Assembly (NCBI GenBank): GCA_020718925.1
Contig: DYRC01000264.1
Location: 1-5,749, forward strand
Length of the DNA: 5,749 nt
Reading direction: 5' to 3'
Source: Desulfonema limicola
GTDB taxonomy: Bacteria > Desulfobacterota > Desulfobacteria > Desulfobacterales > DYRC01
The translations under genes were made by a program, and so were the position numbers. How positions within the stretch are numbered: the first letter of the stretch is position 1; the number at the start of each line of letters is the position of its first letter. Positions 1 to 5,746 of this stretch are shown in pieces. The notes under the pieces were generated by a model that was given only the letters and a program-made list of their open reading frames with translations, did not search any database and had not been told where the DNA came from.

Positions 1-2
1 AT

Positions 3-269
3 TGGATATTTGCGGCTCTTTTCCCTGAAGATGGGCTTTGTCTCCGTGAAGACTATGAATGTTTCAAACCGAACAAAGATATGCCTGCTTATCGGCTGTC
101 GCTTAAAGATTATGGCAAATTAACCGAGCGAAAAGACGGAGAAATAAAGAAACATCTGCGCCGGTACCGTGAAGTGGTAATAAAAATTGCCGATAACTGG
201 GATACAGTCTGCCGAATCTGCTCACAGGCACAGGGACTTGTTCAAAATATTGCTTACCGGCATCCATAA
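3..269 (+). CDS. C-terminal fragment of an unrecognised protein (5' end outside window)
   Basis: An open frame runs in from the left edge without a stop and ends at TAA 267–269, giving the last 88 residues of a protein whose start lies outside the window. I do not recognise the family. The visible part is hydrophilic: the stretch KDGEIKKHLRRYREVV is strongly charged and probably helical, followed by a segment with two cysteines (VCRICSQ). There is no membrane segment and no catalytic motif I can name. An internal ATG at 81 exists, but the frame is open upstream of it with natural-looking codons, so it is more likely an internal methionine. The gene converges on rimI with 38 bases between the two stops, and I see no clear terminator there. 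That it is coding rests on the uninterrupted frame and on the absence of a better frame on either strand. Confidence 0.5.
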   Translation, partial: WIFAALFPEDGLCLREDYECFKPNKDMPAYRLSLKDYGKLTERKDGEIKKHLRRYREVVIKIADNWDTVCRICSQAQGLVQNIAYRHP

Positions 270-307
270 GGTGATAATGATAAAGCAGATTTTGCAGAAG
301 TCATTTT

Positions 308-799
308 TCATATTTTCAACCGTTTCATCAACACAAGTCCATCCTCACCGGTTTCGGGATAATAGCCCGGTCGCTTTCCGATAATGTCAAATCCGAATTT
401 ACGATACAGCGCCAATGCCGGAATATTGGATTGTCTGACTTCCAAAAAAGCCGATTCCGCGCCTTCTTCACAAGCTGAATTAAGACTTTTCTCAAGCATC
501 AGCGATGCAATTCCGTTATGACGCCATTCATGCCGCACGGCAATCCTGAAAATGTGCATTTCCCCGAACAGCATCCGGAAACAGATATAGCCCATGACTT
601 CGCCATATTTAAGCACATAATTTCTTGCATCTCTGCACGCCAATTCATCCAGAAAAGAACCTGCTTTCCACGGATGGCTGAATGATATATTTTCTATCTC
701 AAGCATTCCCGAAATATCGGATTTCTGAGCAGTTTCAAAAGACCACAAGGATATATTACCGATCTTTCCAAACAGGGTTTCGTTTTTCGATAAACGCAC
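308..799 (-). CDS. rimI: RimI, ribosomal protein S18-alanine N-acetyltransferase
   Basis: A GNAT-fold acetyltransferase of 163 residues that should transfer acetyl from acetyl-CoA to the N-terminal alanine of ribosomal protein S18 in the cytoplasm. RimI hallmarks are visible: an N-terminal FSHPW (residues 40–44), the acetyl-CoA-binding loop RHNGIAS (93–99), LEVRQSN (119–125), LYRKFGF (131–137) and the terminal YYPETGEDG (146–154). By alignment with the Salmonella enzyme, E120 and Y132 correspond to the proposed catalytic base and acid (E103/Y115, same 12-residue spacing). The start is a GTG at 799–797. It is preceded by AGGAAGG with five bases between, and an in-frame TGA lies immediately upstream, so no longer start is possible. 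The first 44 bases lie inside the end of the hydratase-like gene, which suggests translational coupling. The N-terminus is about 15 residues longer than in E. coli RimI. A later start at TTG 748 would give a more usual length but has a poorer ribosome-binding site. Confidence 0.9.
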   Translation of the reverse strand: MRLSKNETLFGKIGNISLWSFETAQKSDISGMLEIENISFSHPWKAGSFLDELACRDARNYVLKYGEVMGYICFRMLFGEMHIFRIAVRHEWRHNGIASLMLEKSLNSACEEGAESAFLEVRQSNIPALALYRKFGFDIIGKRPGYYPETGEDGLVLMKRLKI

Positions 800-1529
800 T
801 CATGCCTTCCTGAGCATCTTCGGCAAAACAGTTGAGTGCCATCTGATCTTTGGTGAACGTGTATGCTGTTGCCTCATCCTGCTCAATCTGCGTATAAAAC
901 GCCCGTTTTCCGAATCCCAGCGTAAAACGGCTGTGCTGTGCAAGTTCTTCTGCCCATGCTTTTGTCTCTTGGGCAAGTTTTTCCACCTCTACCACCTTGT
1001 TGACCAATCCCCAAAGATATGCTTCCTGTGCAGACACAAAGCGTCCGGTCAGAAGCATTTCCATCGCCCGGCGTCTGCCGATCACTCTTGATAGGGGAAC
1101 CATCGGCGTTGAGCAGAATAAGCCGATTTTAACGCCGGGTGTGGCAAATCGCGCACCTTGTTCGGCAATTGCCAGATCGCAGGCAGCCACCAGTTGACAC
1201 CCGGCTGCCGTAGCAATACCCTGAACCTGAGCAATCACGGGCTGAGGCATAAGATGAAGAGACTGCATCAACTCTGAGCAGAGATTGAATATATTTCGGA
1301 AATGATGAATGTTATGATCTCCGGTCATTTCCCGGATATTATGCCCCGCGCAGAATACCGGACCGTTTGCCCGAATCACCACCACGCGGACATCTGCGTC
1401 ATTCCTGATTTGCGTAAGCTTTTGCTGCATATTGCTCATCATATCGCTTGAAAGGGCGTTGCGGGTATCGGGGCGGTTCAGCGTCAGCCAGCCGATTCCG
1501 TTTTCTTTATCAAACAGCACAGATTCCAT
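756..1529 (-). CDS. Enoyl-CoA hydratase/isomerase-family protein, ECHDC3-like, lacking both catalytic glutamates
   Basis: A 257-residue crotonase-fold protein, the normal length for the family. The acyl-CoA-binding and oxyanion-hole motifs are present: FCAGHNIREMTG (59–70) and GIATAAGC (104–111). The segments GVKIGLFCSTP (132–142), MEMLLTG (156–162) and FIEKRNPVW (246–254) recall the eukaryotic ECHDC3 group more than standard hydratases. The two glutamates that hydrate the double bond in classical enoyl-CoA hydratase (E144 and E164 of the rat enzyme) align with Q112 and G132, which keep the 20-residue spacing. Water addition by the standard mechanism is therefore unlikely. It probably binds an acyl-CoA or related thioester, but the reaction is unknown. 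The ATG at 1529–1527 follows AGGAG with seven bases between. It is the middle gene of the operon: 17 bases after the peptidase gene and overlapping rimI by 44 bases. Family assignment is secure; the ECHDC3 comparison is from memory. Confidence 0.92.
   Translation of the reverse strand: MESVLFDKENGIGWLTLNRPDTRNALSSDMMSNMQQKLTQIRNDADVRVVVIRANGPVFCAGHNIREMTGDHNIHHFRNIFNLCSELMQSLHLMPQPVIAQVQGIATAAGCQLVAACDLAIAEQGARFATPGVKIGLFCSTPMVPLSRVIGRRRAMEMLLTGRFVSAQEAYLWGLVNKVVEVEKLAQETKAWAEELAQHSRFTLGFGKRAFYTQIEQDEATAYTFTKDQMALNCFAEDAQEGMSAFIEKRNPVWKDR
805..811 (-). promoter_or_regulatory. Ribosome-binding site that fixes the rimI GTG start
   Basis: On the minus strand AGGAAGG lies five bases upstream of the GTG at 799–797, inside the coding sequence of the upstream hydratase-like gene. 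It is the best Shine-Dalgarno match near the beginning of rimI and is the main reason for choosing the overlapping GTG start over the internal TTG at 748 or ATG at 706. Confidence 0.65.
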
Positions 1530-1546
1530 AATTATTCTCCTATCTG

Positions 1547-2740
1547 CTAAACAATGATAATGTTTTCGTCAAAGATGGTGATTTGCTCAAGCCCGATATC
1601 GGTCATCAAAAAGGTATTTTCAATGCCGACTACGCCCCTGCCGGGAAAAATCAGCTTGGGTTCAAAGGCAATGGTCATGCCTTTTTGCAGGGTAAGCGTC
1701 TGTCCTTTGGCTATAAACGGATATTCGTCAAGTTCAAGACCTACGCCATGACCTACAAAGCGGACTCGTTCCTGCCCCGCGCCCATAAAATTTTCCGCAT
1801 ATCCCAAGTCCCGGACATGCTGAATTGCCATATCATACAGTTCTCCGGCGTTTATGCCCTGTTTTGCAGCGTTTATGATCAGATTCTGAACTGAGAGCAT
1901 GGCGTCATGCGCTTTTATCAACTCATCAGGCAAATCTCCGATGGCAAAAATCCGGGTGAGATCCGAAACATAGCCCTGACATGCAAAGGCATAATCCACC
2001 AGAATCGGTTCATGCCGCGCAATCAGCTTGTGAGACGCGCCCTGAGCAATGACCGGGCTGATTCCCATGCCGCCGGTCGGGGAAGACAAATAACTTGGCA
2101 CTGCCGCAGATGCGCCGGACATCAGATGCCCGAAAAACAACTCTGCGCCCCACAGCCGCATTCTCACAATGCCCTGATGCCCCAATTTTCGGGCAACTGA
2201 TTCAAGTTTTGAGGAAAGCTCAATTTCGCTGATGCCTTCCTGCAAAAAATCTTTCACGCAGGACGCTAACTGTTCCGAACAACGGGCAGCCTGCCGAATC
2301 AGCGCAATTTCATATTCGGATTTTATGGCGCGAATCAATCGAATACCATGAGAAATATCTGTTATTTTTGCAGATTTGAATATCTGACAAAAGCTCAGAT
2401 AAGAATTGGCAGGCAGCACATCAAGCTCCAACCCCAGAGTTTTCGGAATCTCATAGCCTTTCTGAGATAATATTGCCGGAATCTGTTTAGAACTTGAAAT
2501 AGGAACTATTGTTTCAATCGGCGATTCGGCAATCGCACGTTCAAGGCTTCTTTTTACCATCAGCAGCGGCGGACCCTGTGCCGGAACATATAAATGAGAT
2601 TGCTGAATGGTTCCGGAAAAATAAAACAAGTCCGTATTTTGCAGAATCAGCGCGGCGTCAATGCCATGTTCAGTCAACTCCGCCTGAAGTTTTCTGATTC
2701 TGCAATCAATTTCGGTTTTTGGGGTAAAAATATTTTCCAT
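1547..2740 (-). CDS. M24-family metallopeptidase (Xaa-Pro aminopeptidase/dipeptidase type)
   Basis: A 397-residue cytoplasmic peptidase expected to cleave X-Pro bonds in peptides using two metal ions. From the chosen ATG, residues about 10–135 form the creatinase/prolidase N-terminal domain (DLFYFSG at 37–43) and the rest the pita-bread catalytic domain. All five metal ligands of the family can be placed: D249 (LVDYAF), D260 (SDLTRIF), H331 (GHGVGL), E360 (AFEPK) and E374 (GIENTF). One difference is that the usual HExP motif after GHGVGL reads LDEYP, so the second histidine is D338. The start is uncertain. ATG 2740 gives a normal N-terminus but has no visible ribosome-binding site. The frame stays open upstream to a TTG at 2794 (AGGAG eight bases before it), an ATG at 2833 and a TTG at 2854; these add an atypical hydrophobic stretch containing NCFFVVFF. 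It is the first gene of the leftward operon. Exact substrate is unknown. Confidence 0.88.
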   Translation of the reverse strand: MENIFTPKTEIDCRIRKLQAELTEHGIDAALILQNTDLFYFSGTIQQSHLYVPAQGPPLLMVKRSLERAIAESPIETIVPISSSKQIPAILSQKGYEIPKTLGLELDVLPANSYLSFCQIFKSAKITDISHGIRLIRAIKSEYEIALIRQAARCSEQLASCVKDFLQEGISEIELSSKLESVARKLGHQGIVRMRLWGAELFFGHLMSGASAAVPSYLSSPTGGMGISPVIAQGASHKLIARHEPILVDYAFACQGYVSDLTRIFAIGDLPDELIKAHDAMLSVQNLIINAAKQGINAGELYDMAIQHVRDLGYAENFMGAGQERVRFVGHGVGLELDEYPFIAKGQTLTLQKGMTIAFEPKLIFPGRGVVGIENTFLMTDIGLEQITIFDENIIIV

Positions 2741-2776
2741 GATAAAAATATGCCATGATTGGGTGAAAAAAACAAC

Positions 2777-2798
2777 AAAAAAGCAGTTTTTCAACTGC
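2777..2798 (-). terminator. Intrinsic-terminator-like hairpin in the leader of the peptidase operon
   Basis: On the minus strand GCAGTT (2798–2793), loop GAAA, AACTGC (2788–2783) is followed directly by six T, then GTTG and a further T run. This is a six-bp stem with a tetraloop and U-tract, oriented leftward. It ends only about 37 bases before the peptidase ATG at 2740, with no clear gene upstream to terminate. It may be an attenuator for the operon, stop leftward transcription arising from the divergent promoter region, or be weak, since the stem is short. The ribosome-binding-like AGGAG at 2807–2803 and a candidate TTG start at 2794 sit immediately before and inside the stem. Confidence 0.5.
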
Positions 2799-2912
2799 GG
2801 AACTCCTATTTCATTCTGAATCACCAAGTCCATCTTTTTTAGTTGTTTTAACAAACATTACATGCTATCTAAAAGATTTTAAGCCTGATGATGATTAAGC
2901 TTATTTTTTTTC

Positions 2913-2941
2913 TTGACGCGTCAGATTCAATTTGTTATGAA
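2913..2941 (+). promoter_or_regulatory. Sigma-70-type promoter of the membrane oxidoreductase gene
   Basis: TTGACG (2913–2918) and TATGAA (2936–2941) are separated by exactly 17 bases, close to the housekeeping consensus (5 of 6 and 4 of 6). The predicted transcript start near 2948 gives a leader of about 60 bases before the ATG at 3011. The -10 runs into the inverted repeat at 2940–2963, so a bound repressor would block RNA polymerase. A T-run just upstream (2904–2911) could act as an UP-like element; that part is inference. Confidence 0.65.
2914..2923. repeat. Perfect 10-bp palindrome over the -35 box
   Basis: TGACGCGTCA is identical to its own reverse complement and covers five of the six bases of the proposed -35. 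It could be a second regulator site, but a 10-bp palindrome can occur by chance and I know of no regulator for this exact sequence. Confidence 0.25.
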
Positions 2942-2963
2942 ATGAATGAATGTTCATTCATTT
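2940..2963. promoter_or_regulatory. Candidate TetR/FadR-type operator (fatty-acyl-CoA responsive)
   Basis: A perfect inverted repeat has 11-base arms (2940–2950 and 2953–2963) around a TG centre. The core TGAATGAATGTTCATTCA (2943–2960) differs at one position from the Bacillus subtilis FadR (TetR-family) operator as I remember it, TGAATGAMTANTCATTCA. It overlaps the end of the -10 and the expected transcription start, the classic position for repression. Its location ahead of an enzyme that fits fatty-acid-derived electron transfer supports a repressor released by long-chain acyl-CoA. The repressor gene is not in the window, and other TetR-family proteins recognise similar sites, so the regulator's identity is inferred. 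Confidence 0.72.
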
Positions 2964-3010
2964 TGGATTTTAACCTAATATACAACATGAAAGGGGAACA
3001 CAGGTAAAAA

Positions 3011-5077
3011 ATGGAAGCAGCATTGATTTCTCCGGCAAAGGCATTTATTTTGGGAATAATCCCCGCAGCATTTTTTTCGCTCTTATTTCCAATCGTGGGC
3101 ATAGGTATATTCGCCTATATCATTGCCAAACGGCTTGCGCCTCTGGTTTTGTCCGAGGCGGATTTCAGGATGGATCGTCTTCCTGAGCGGGCATGGAAGA
3201 TGATAAAGTATGCTATTGGTCAGTATCGGCAGCCCCGCTATATGCTCGCGGGCGTAATTCACATTGCTATCTTTGCAGGATTTATGATTATTTCCCTGCA
3301 TTCGATAACGCTGGTCATTATGGGACTTAAAGACGGCTATACGTTGCCGCTGATGGATGGAACGCTCGGTCATATTTATGGTATCTTGAAAGACCTGATT
3401 GCCACCGTTGTTCTGGCTGGCTGTATCGGCGCGATGATTAACCGGCTGGTTATTAAGCCCAAACGTTATGAAGTTCCGCCGGCACTTGGCAAACCGCATA
3501 CATCCGAAGCGATTTTCGTATTGCTGATGATCTCCGGCTTGATGATTGCGGATTCTTTATTTGAGGGAACTCTGGCTGCTGCTGAAATTCAGAAGGGCAT
3601 GGCAACGAGTCAGATTCTTGTACCCTTAACTCTGACGTGGTTTTTTACGCATCTGTTGGGATTTTTCTCTCCTGCCAAACTTCAGAGCCTTCATCTCTGC
3701 GGTTATTTTACCCATGAGCTGATATTTTTCACGTTTCTGAACTTTTTGCCGTTTGGCAAGCATTTTCATGTCATCACCTCAATTCCCAATGTCTTTTTTG
3801 CAAAACTGAACAAAGGCTCGGTCAAGCCGGTCAGATGGGGTATTGATGAGACCAAGCTTGATGAACTCAAAACTTTCGGCGTCAAAAAATTTGAAGATTT
3901 TACATGGAAGAACATTCTGGATTTTTATTCCTGTGCAGACTGCGGACGATGCTCTGATCAATGTCCTGCCAATGCGGTCGGACGTCCGCTTTCGCCCCGT
4001 TTTATTTCAATCAAAGCCAGAGAATACGCTTTCAAACACTATCCGCTCAAAGGCGATTTCACCAAAGGCGATCCGCTGATCGGTTCGATTTATTCCGAAG
4101 ATGAAATCTGGTCATGTACGACTTGCGGCGCGTGTGAAGAAGAATGCCCCATTTTTATCGAATATATTGATAAAATTGTGGATTTGCGGCGCGGTATGGT
4201 GGATGACGGCAGTGTTCCGAAATCCTTGCAAAAGGCACTTCAGGCAATTGAAAAACGCGGCAATCCCTGGGGCAAAATGGAGAAAAAACGCGCAGATTGG
4301 GTCAATGATCTGCCTGAAACCTGTACTGTGAAAATGCTGGATGAAGGCGATACCGCAGAAACGCTTTATTTTGCAGACAGTATCACCTGTTATGATGACC
4401 GGATTCAGGAAATCGGCAAAGCAACCGCCAGAGTTCTGAGCGCGGCGGGCGTTGATTTCGGCATACTGGGTAAATCCGAAAAAGACAGCGGGCATGATGT
4501 GCGCCGATTCGGTGAGGAAATGCTCTTTCAGGATTTGAAAAGCCAAAATACCGAAGCGATTTTGGAAGCTAAGGTCAAACGCATTGTAACTGCTGATCCT
4601 CATGCCTACAATGCCTTGAAAAAAGATTACAAAGACTTACCGCCGGTATTTCATATCAGTGAAATCATTGCGGATGCGGTAACGAGCGGCAAAATCAAGT
4701 TGAAAAATGTGGAAGACCCTAGTGCGATTTATGCGTATCACGATCCTTGTTATCTGGGTCGTCATAACGAAATGTATGATATTCCCCGTCAGGTGCTTGA
4801 CGCAATTCCGGGCTTGACGCGAATTGAGATGGAAAAATGCAGAGATCGGTCGTTTTGCTGCGGCGGCGGCGGATTGATGCTGTTTTATGAGCCTGTGGAA
4901 GAAACCCGCATGGGCAGACTGCGCGTGGAAATGGCGGCAAAAGCAGGCGCGACCGTCATCGTAACCGCCTGTCCGTTCTGCATGGTCAATCTTGAAGACG
5001 CGATCAAGACCAGCGGATTGGAAGGCAAATTAGTTGCTATTGATTTGGTAGAACTGATTGATCGGCATTTGGCTTAA
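3011..5077 (+). CDS. Membrane b-type cytochrome / 4Fe-4S / CCG-domain oxidoreductase (EMO-like, ETF:menaquinone oxidoreductase; HdrDE-related)
   Basis: A 688-residue fusion of a NarI/HdrE-like membrane cytochrome with an HdrD/GlpC-like iron-sulfur part. About six membrane segments are visible (roughly 11–39, 76–105, 123–147, 166–190, 200–219, 222–248), with H84, H97, H235, H251 and H253 as candidate heme b ligands. Two ferredoxin-type motifs CxxCxxCxxxCP follow (C308–C318 and C369–C379), then two CCG domains. The second is complete: C580, 35 residues, C616-C617, 36 residues, C654-P-F-C657, the pattern of the non-cubane 4Fe-4S site of HdrD. The first has lost all expected cysteines (S457, D492, S493, D529, A532). 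The architecture matches the EMO enzymes of syntrophic and sulfate-reducing bacteria, proposed to oxidise ETF loaded by acyl-CoA dehydrogenases and reduce menaquinone. No etfAB genes are in the window, so the partner is inferred. AGG lies six bases before the ATG. The gene has its own promoter and operator and a strong terminator. A generic HdrD-like oxidoreductase with another donor is the alternative. Confidence 0.85.
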   Translation: MEAALISPAKAFILGIIPAAFFSLLFPIVGIGIFAYIIAKRLAPLVLSEADFRMDRLPERAWKMIKYAIGQYRQPRYMLAGVIHIAIFAGFMIISLHSITLVIMGLKDGYTLPLMDGTLGHIYGILKDLIATVVLAGCIGAMINRLVIKPKRYEVPPALGKPHTSEAIFVLLMISGLMIADSLFEGTLAAAEIQKGMATSQILVPLTLTWFFTHLLGFFSPAKLQSLHLCGYFTHELIFFTFLNFLPFGKHFHVITSIPNVFFAKLNKGSVKPVRWGIDETKLDELKTFGVKKFEDFTWKNILDFYSCADCGRCSDQCPANAVGRPLSPRFISIKAREYAFKHYPLKGDFTKGDPLIGSIYSEDEIWSCTTCGACEEECPIFIEYIDKIVDLRRGMVDDGSVPKSLQKALQAIEKRGNPWGKMEKKRADWVNDLPETCTVKMLDEGDTAETLYFADSITCYDDRIQEIGKATARVLSAAGVDFGILGKSEKDSGHDVRRFGEEMLFQDLKSQNTEAILEAKVKRIVTADPHAYNALKKDYKDLPPVFHISEIIADAVTSGKIKLKNVEDPSAIYAYHDPCYLGRHNEMYDIPRQVLDAIPGLTRIEMEKCRDRSFCCGGGGLMLFYEPVEETRMGRLRVEMAAKAGATVIVTACPFCMVNLEDAIKTSGLEGKLVAIDLVELIDRHLA

Positions 5078-5084
5078 TTTTATG

Positions 5085-5122
5085 GCGGGGATGCGGAACA
5101 TCTCTTGCATTCCCGCGTTTTT
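5085..5122 (+). terminator. Rho-independent terminator of the oxidoreductase gene
   Basis: GCGGGGATGC (5085–5094) pairs with GCATTCCCGC (5107–5116) as ten continuous pairs including one G·T wobble, with a 12-base loop. One G and then five T (5118–5122) follow. It begins eight bases after the TAA at 5077 and separates the oxidoreductase from the toxin-antitoxin genes, so those should have their own transcription or depend on read-through. Confidence 0.85.
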
Positions 5123-5142
5123 AGGGGTAAGGAGTCAGACCT

Positions 5143-5349
5143 ATGATTACAATGGAAAAAGTAATTGCTGAAATGGAAAAACTACCCATGCCGTATTTAG
5201 AAGAAATTTACAATATTATCAAAGGTTTTAAGAAAGATGATGTAGAAGATAATCTGATGGCAAGATTGCGAAAGATAAAAATTTCTGCACCGCCTGATTT
5301 TTCAATAAAAGCAGACTTGTACAATATTGAGGAAGACAGTGTTGCGTAA
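5143..5349 (+). CDS. Antitoxin of a PIN-domain toxin-antitoxin module
   Basis: A 68-residue acidic protein directly before and overlapping a PIN-domain toxin gene, so most likely its antitoxin: it would bind and neutralise the toxin and probably repress the module's own promoter. The N-terminal half (residues about 4–30, EKVIAEMEKLPMPYLEEIYN) looks helical. The tail with LRKIKISAPPDFSIKADLY (42–60) resembles the end of small antitoxin-like proteins next to PIN genes in cyanobacteria and other bacteria, probably the toxin-wrapping segment. That resemblance is from memory. I see no clear AbrB or ribbon-helix-helix DNA-binding domain. AAGGAG (5129–5134) lies eight bases before the ATG at 5143, which favours this start over the ATG at 5152. 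No convincing promoter could be assigned in the 65 bases after the oxidoreductase stop, much of which is the terminator. Confidence 0.75.
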   Translation: MITMEKVIAEMEKLPMPYLEEIYNIIKGFKKDDVEDNLMARLRKIKISAPPDFSIKADLYNIEEDSVA

Positions 5350-5746
5350 AAAAATCTTTGCAGATACATCTTTTATAATTGCTTTGATTAACGAGAAAGA
5401 TCAATATCATAAATTGGCTGAAGCATTATCTTATAAATTTGGAAATGCCTATCTGATAACAACATCAGCAGTTCTTCTTGAAATCGGAAACGCATTATCA
5501 AAAAGCTATAAGATACAAGCTATAGAGGTTATCAAGTCATTTCAAACTACAAAAAATGCTGAAGTAGTGAGAGTAAATAATGAACTCTTCCAAAAAGGTT
5601 TTGAACTATATCAAAAATATCAGGATAAAAAATGGGGCTTAGTAGATTGTATTTCATTTGTGGTGATGTGGGAAAAAGGAATAACTGAAGTGTTGACATT
5701 TGATGAAGATTTTAAGCAAGCAGGATTTATAATTTTGAAAGAATAA
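5339..5746 (+). CDS. PIN-domain ribonuclease toxin (VapC-like)
   Basis: A 135-residue PIN-domain protein, the usual size of VapC-type toxins, expected to cleave RNA with a metal held by acidic residues. These can be placed as D9 (IFADTSFIIAL), E48 (LLEIGNAL), D103 (WGLVDCIS) and D122 or D124 (LTFDEDF); the terminal phrase TFDEDFKQAGF is typical of the family. The start is chosen at GTG 5339, because GAGG (5329–5332) is six bases upstream. TTG 5327 and TTG 5342 are alternatives that change the N-terminus by a few residues only. With GTG the gene overlaps the antitoxin end by 11 bases, the usual coupled arrangement. The RNA target cannot be told from sequence. Hand counting gives about 28% G+C over 5341–5460 against about 47% over 4501–4560 in the oxidoreductase, which suggests acquisition. 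The TAA is three bases before the window end. Confidence 0.85.
   Translation: MLRKKIFADTSFIIALINEKDQYHKLAEALSYKFGNAYLITTSAVLLEIGNALSKSYKIQAIEVIKSFQTTKNAEVVRVNNELFQKGFELYQKYQDKKWGLVDCISFVVMWEKGITEVLTFDEDFKQAGFIILKE

Noticed and set aside
270..307. Possible shared terminator between the converging left-edge gene and rimI
   Set aside because: No stem of useful length with a T-run on either strand in the 38 bases.
1907..2200. Plus-strand open frames inside the M24 peptidase and hydratase-like genes
   Set aside because: Antisense shadows of well-supported genes with no recognisable domain.
2880..2912. TAAGC/GCTTA inverted pair followed by eight T on the plus strand, terminator-like
   Set aside because: Stem of only five pairs with a long loop and no gene ending upstream on that strand; the T-run is more plausibly part of the promoter region.
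2831..2970. Search for a leftward promoter for the peptidase operon
   Set aside because: Only poor matches (for example TTAAAA and TAATGT on the minus strand with 16 bases between) were seen; none good enough to annotate.
2987..3007. Mini reading frame ATG AAA GGG GAA CAC AGG TAA just before the oxidoreductase start
   Set aside because: Six codons without its own ribosome-binding site; its GGGG and AGG are better explained as the ribosome-binding region of the gene at 3011.
3083..3499. Minus-strand open frames inside the oxidoreductase gene (also 4112–4603 and others)
   Set aside because: They are antisense to a gene with clear membrane and iron-sulfur motifs, have no ribosome-binding sites and read as low-quality protein.
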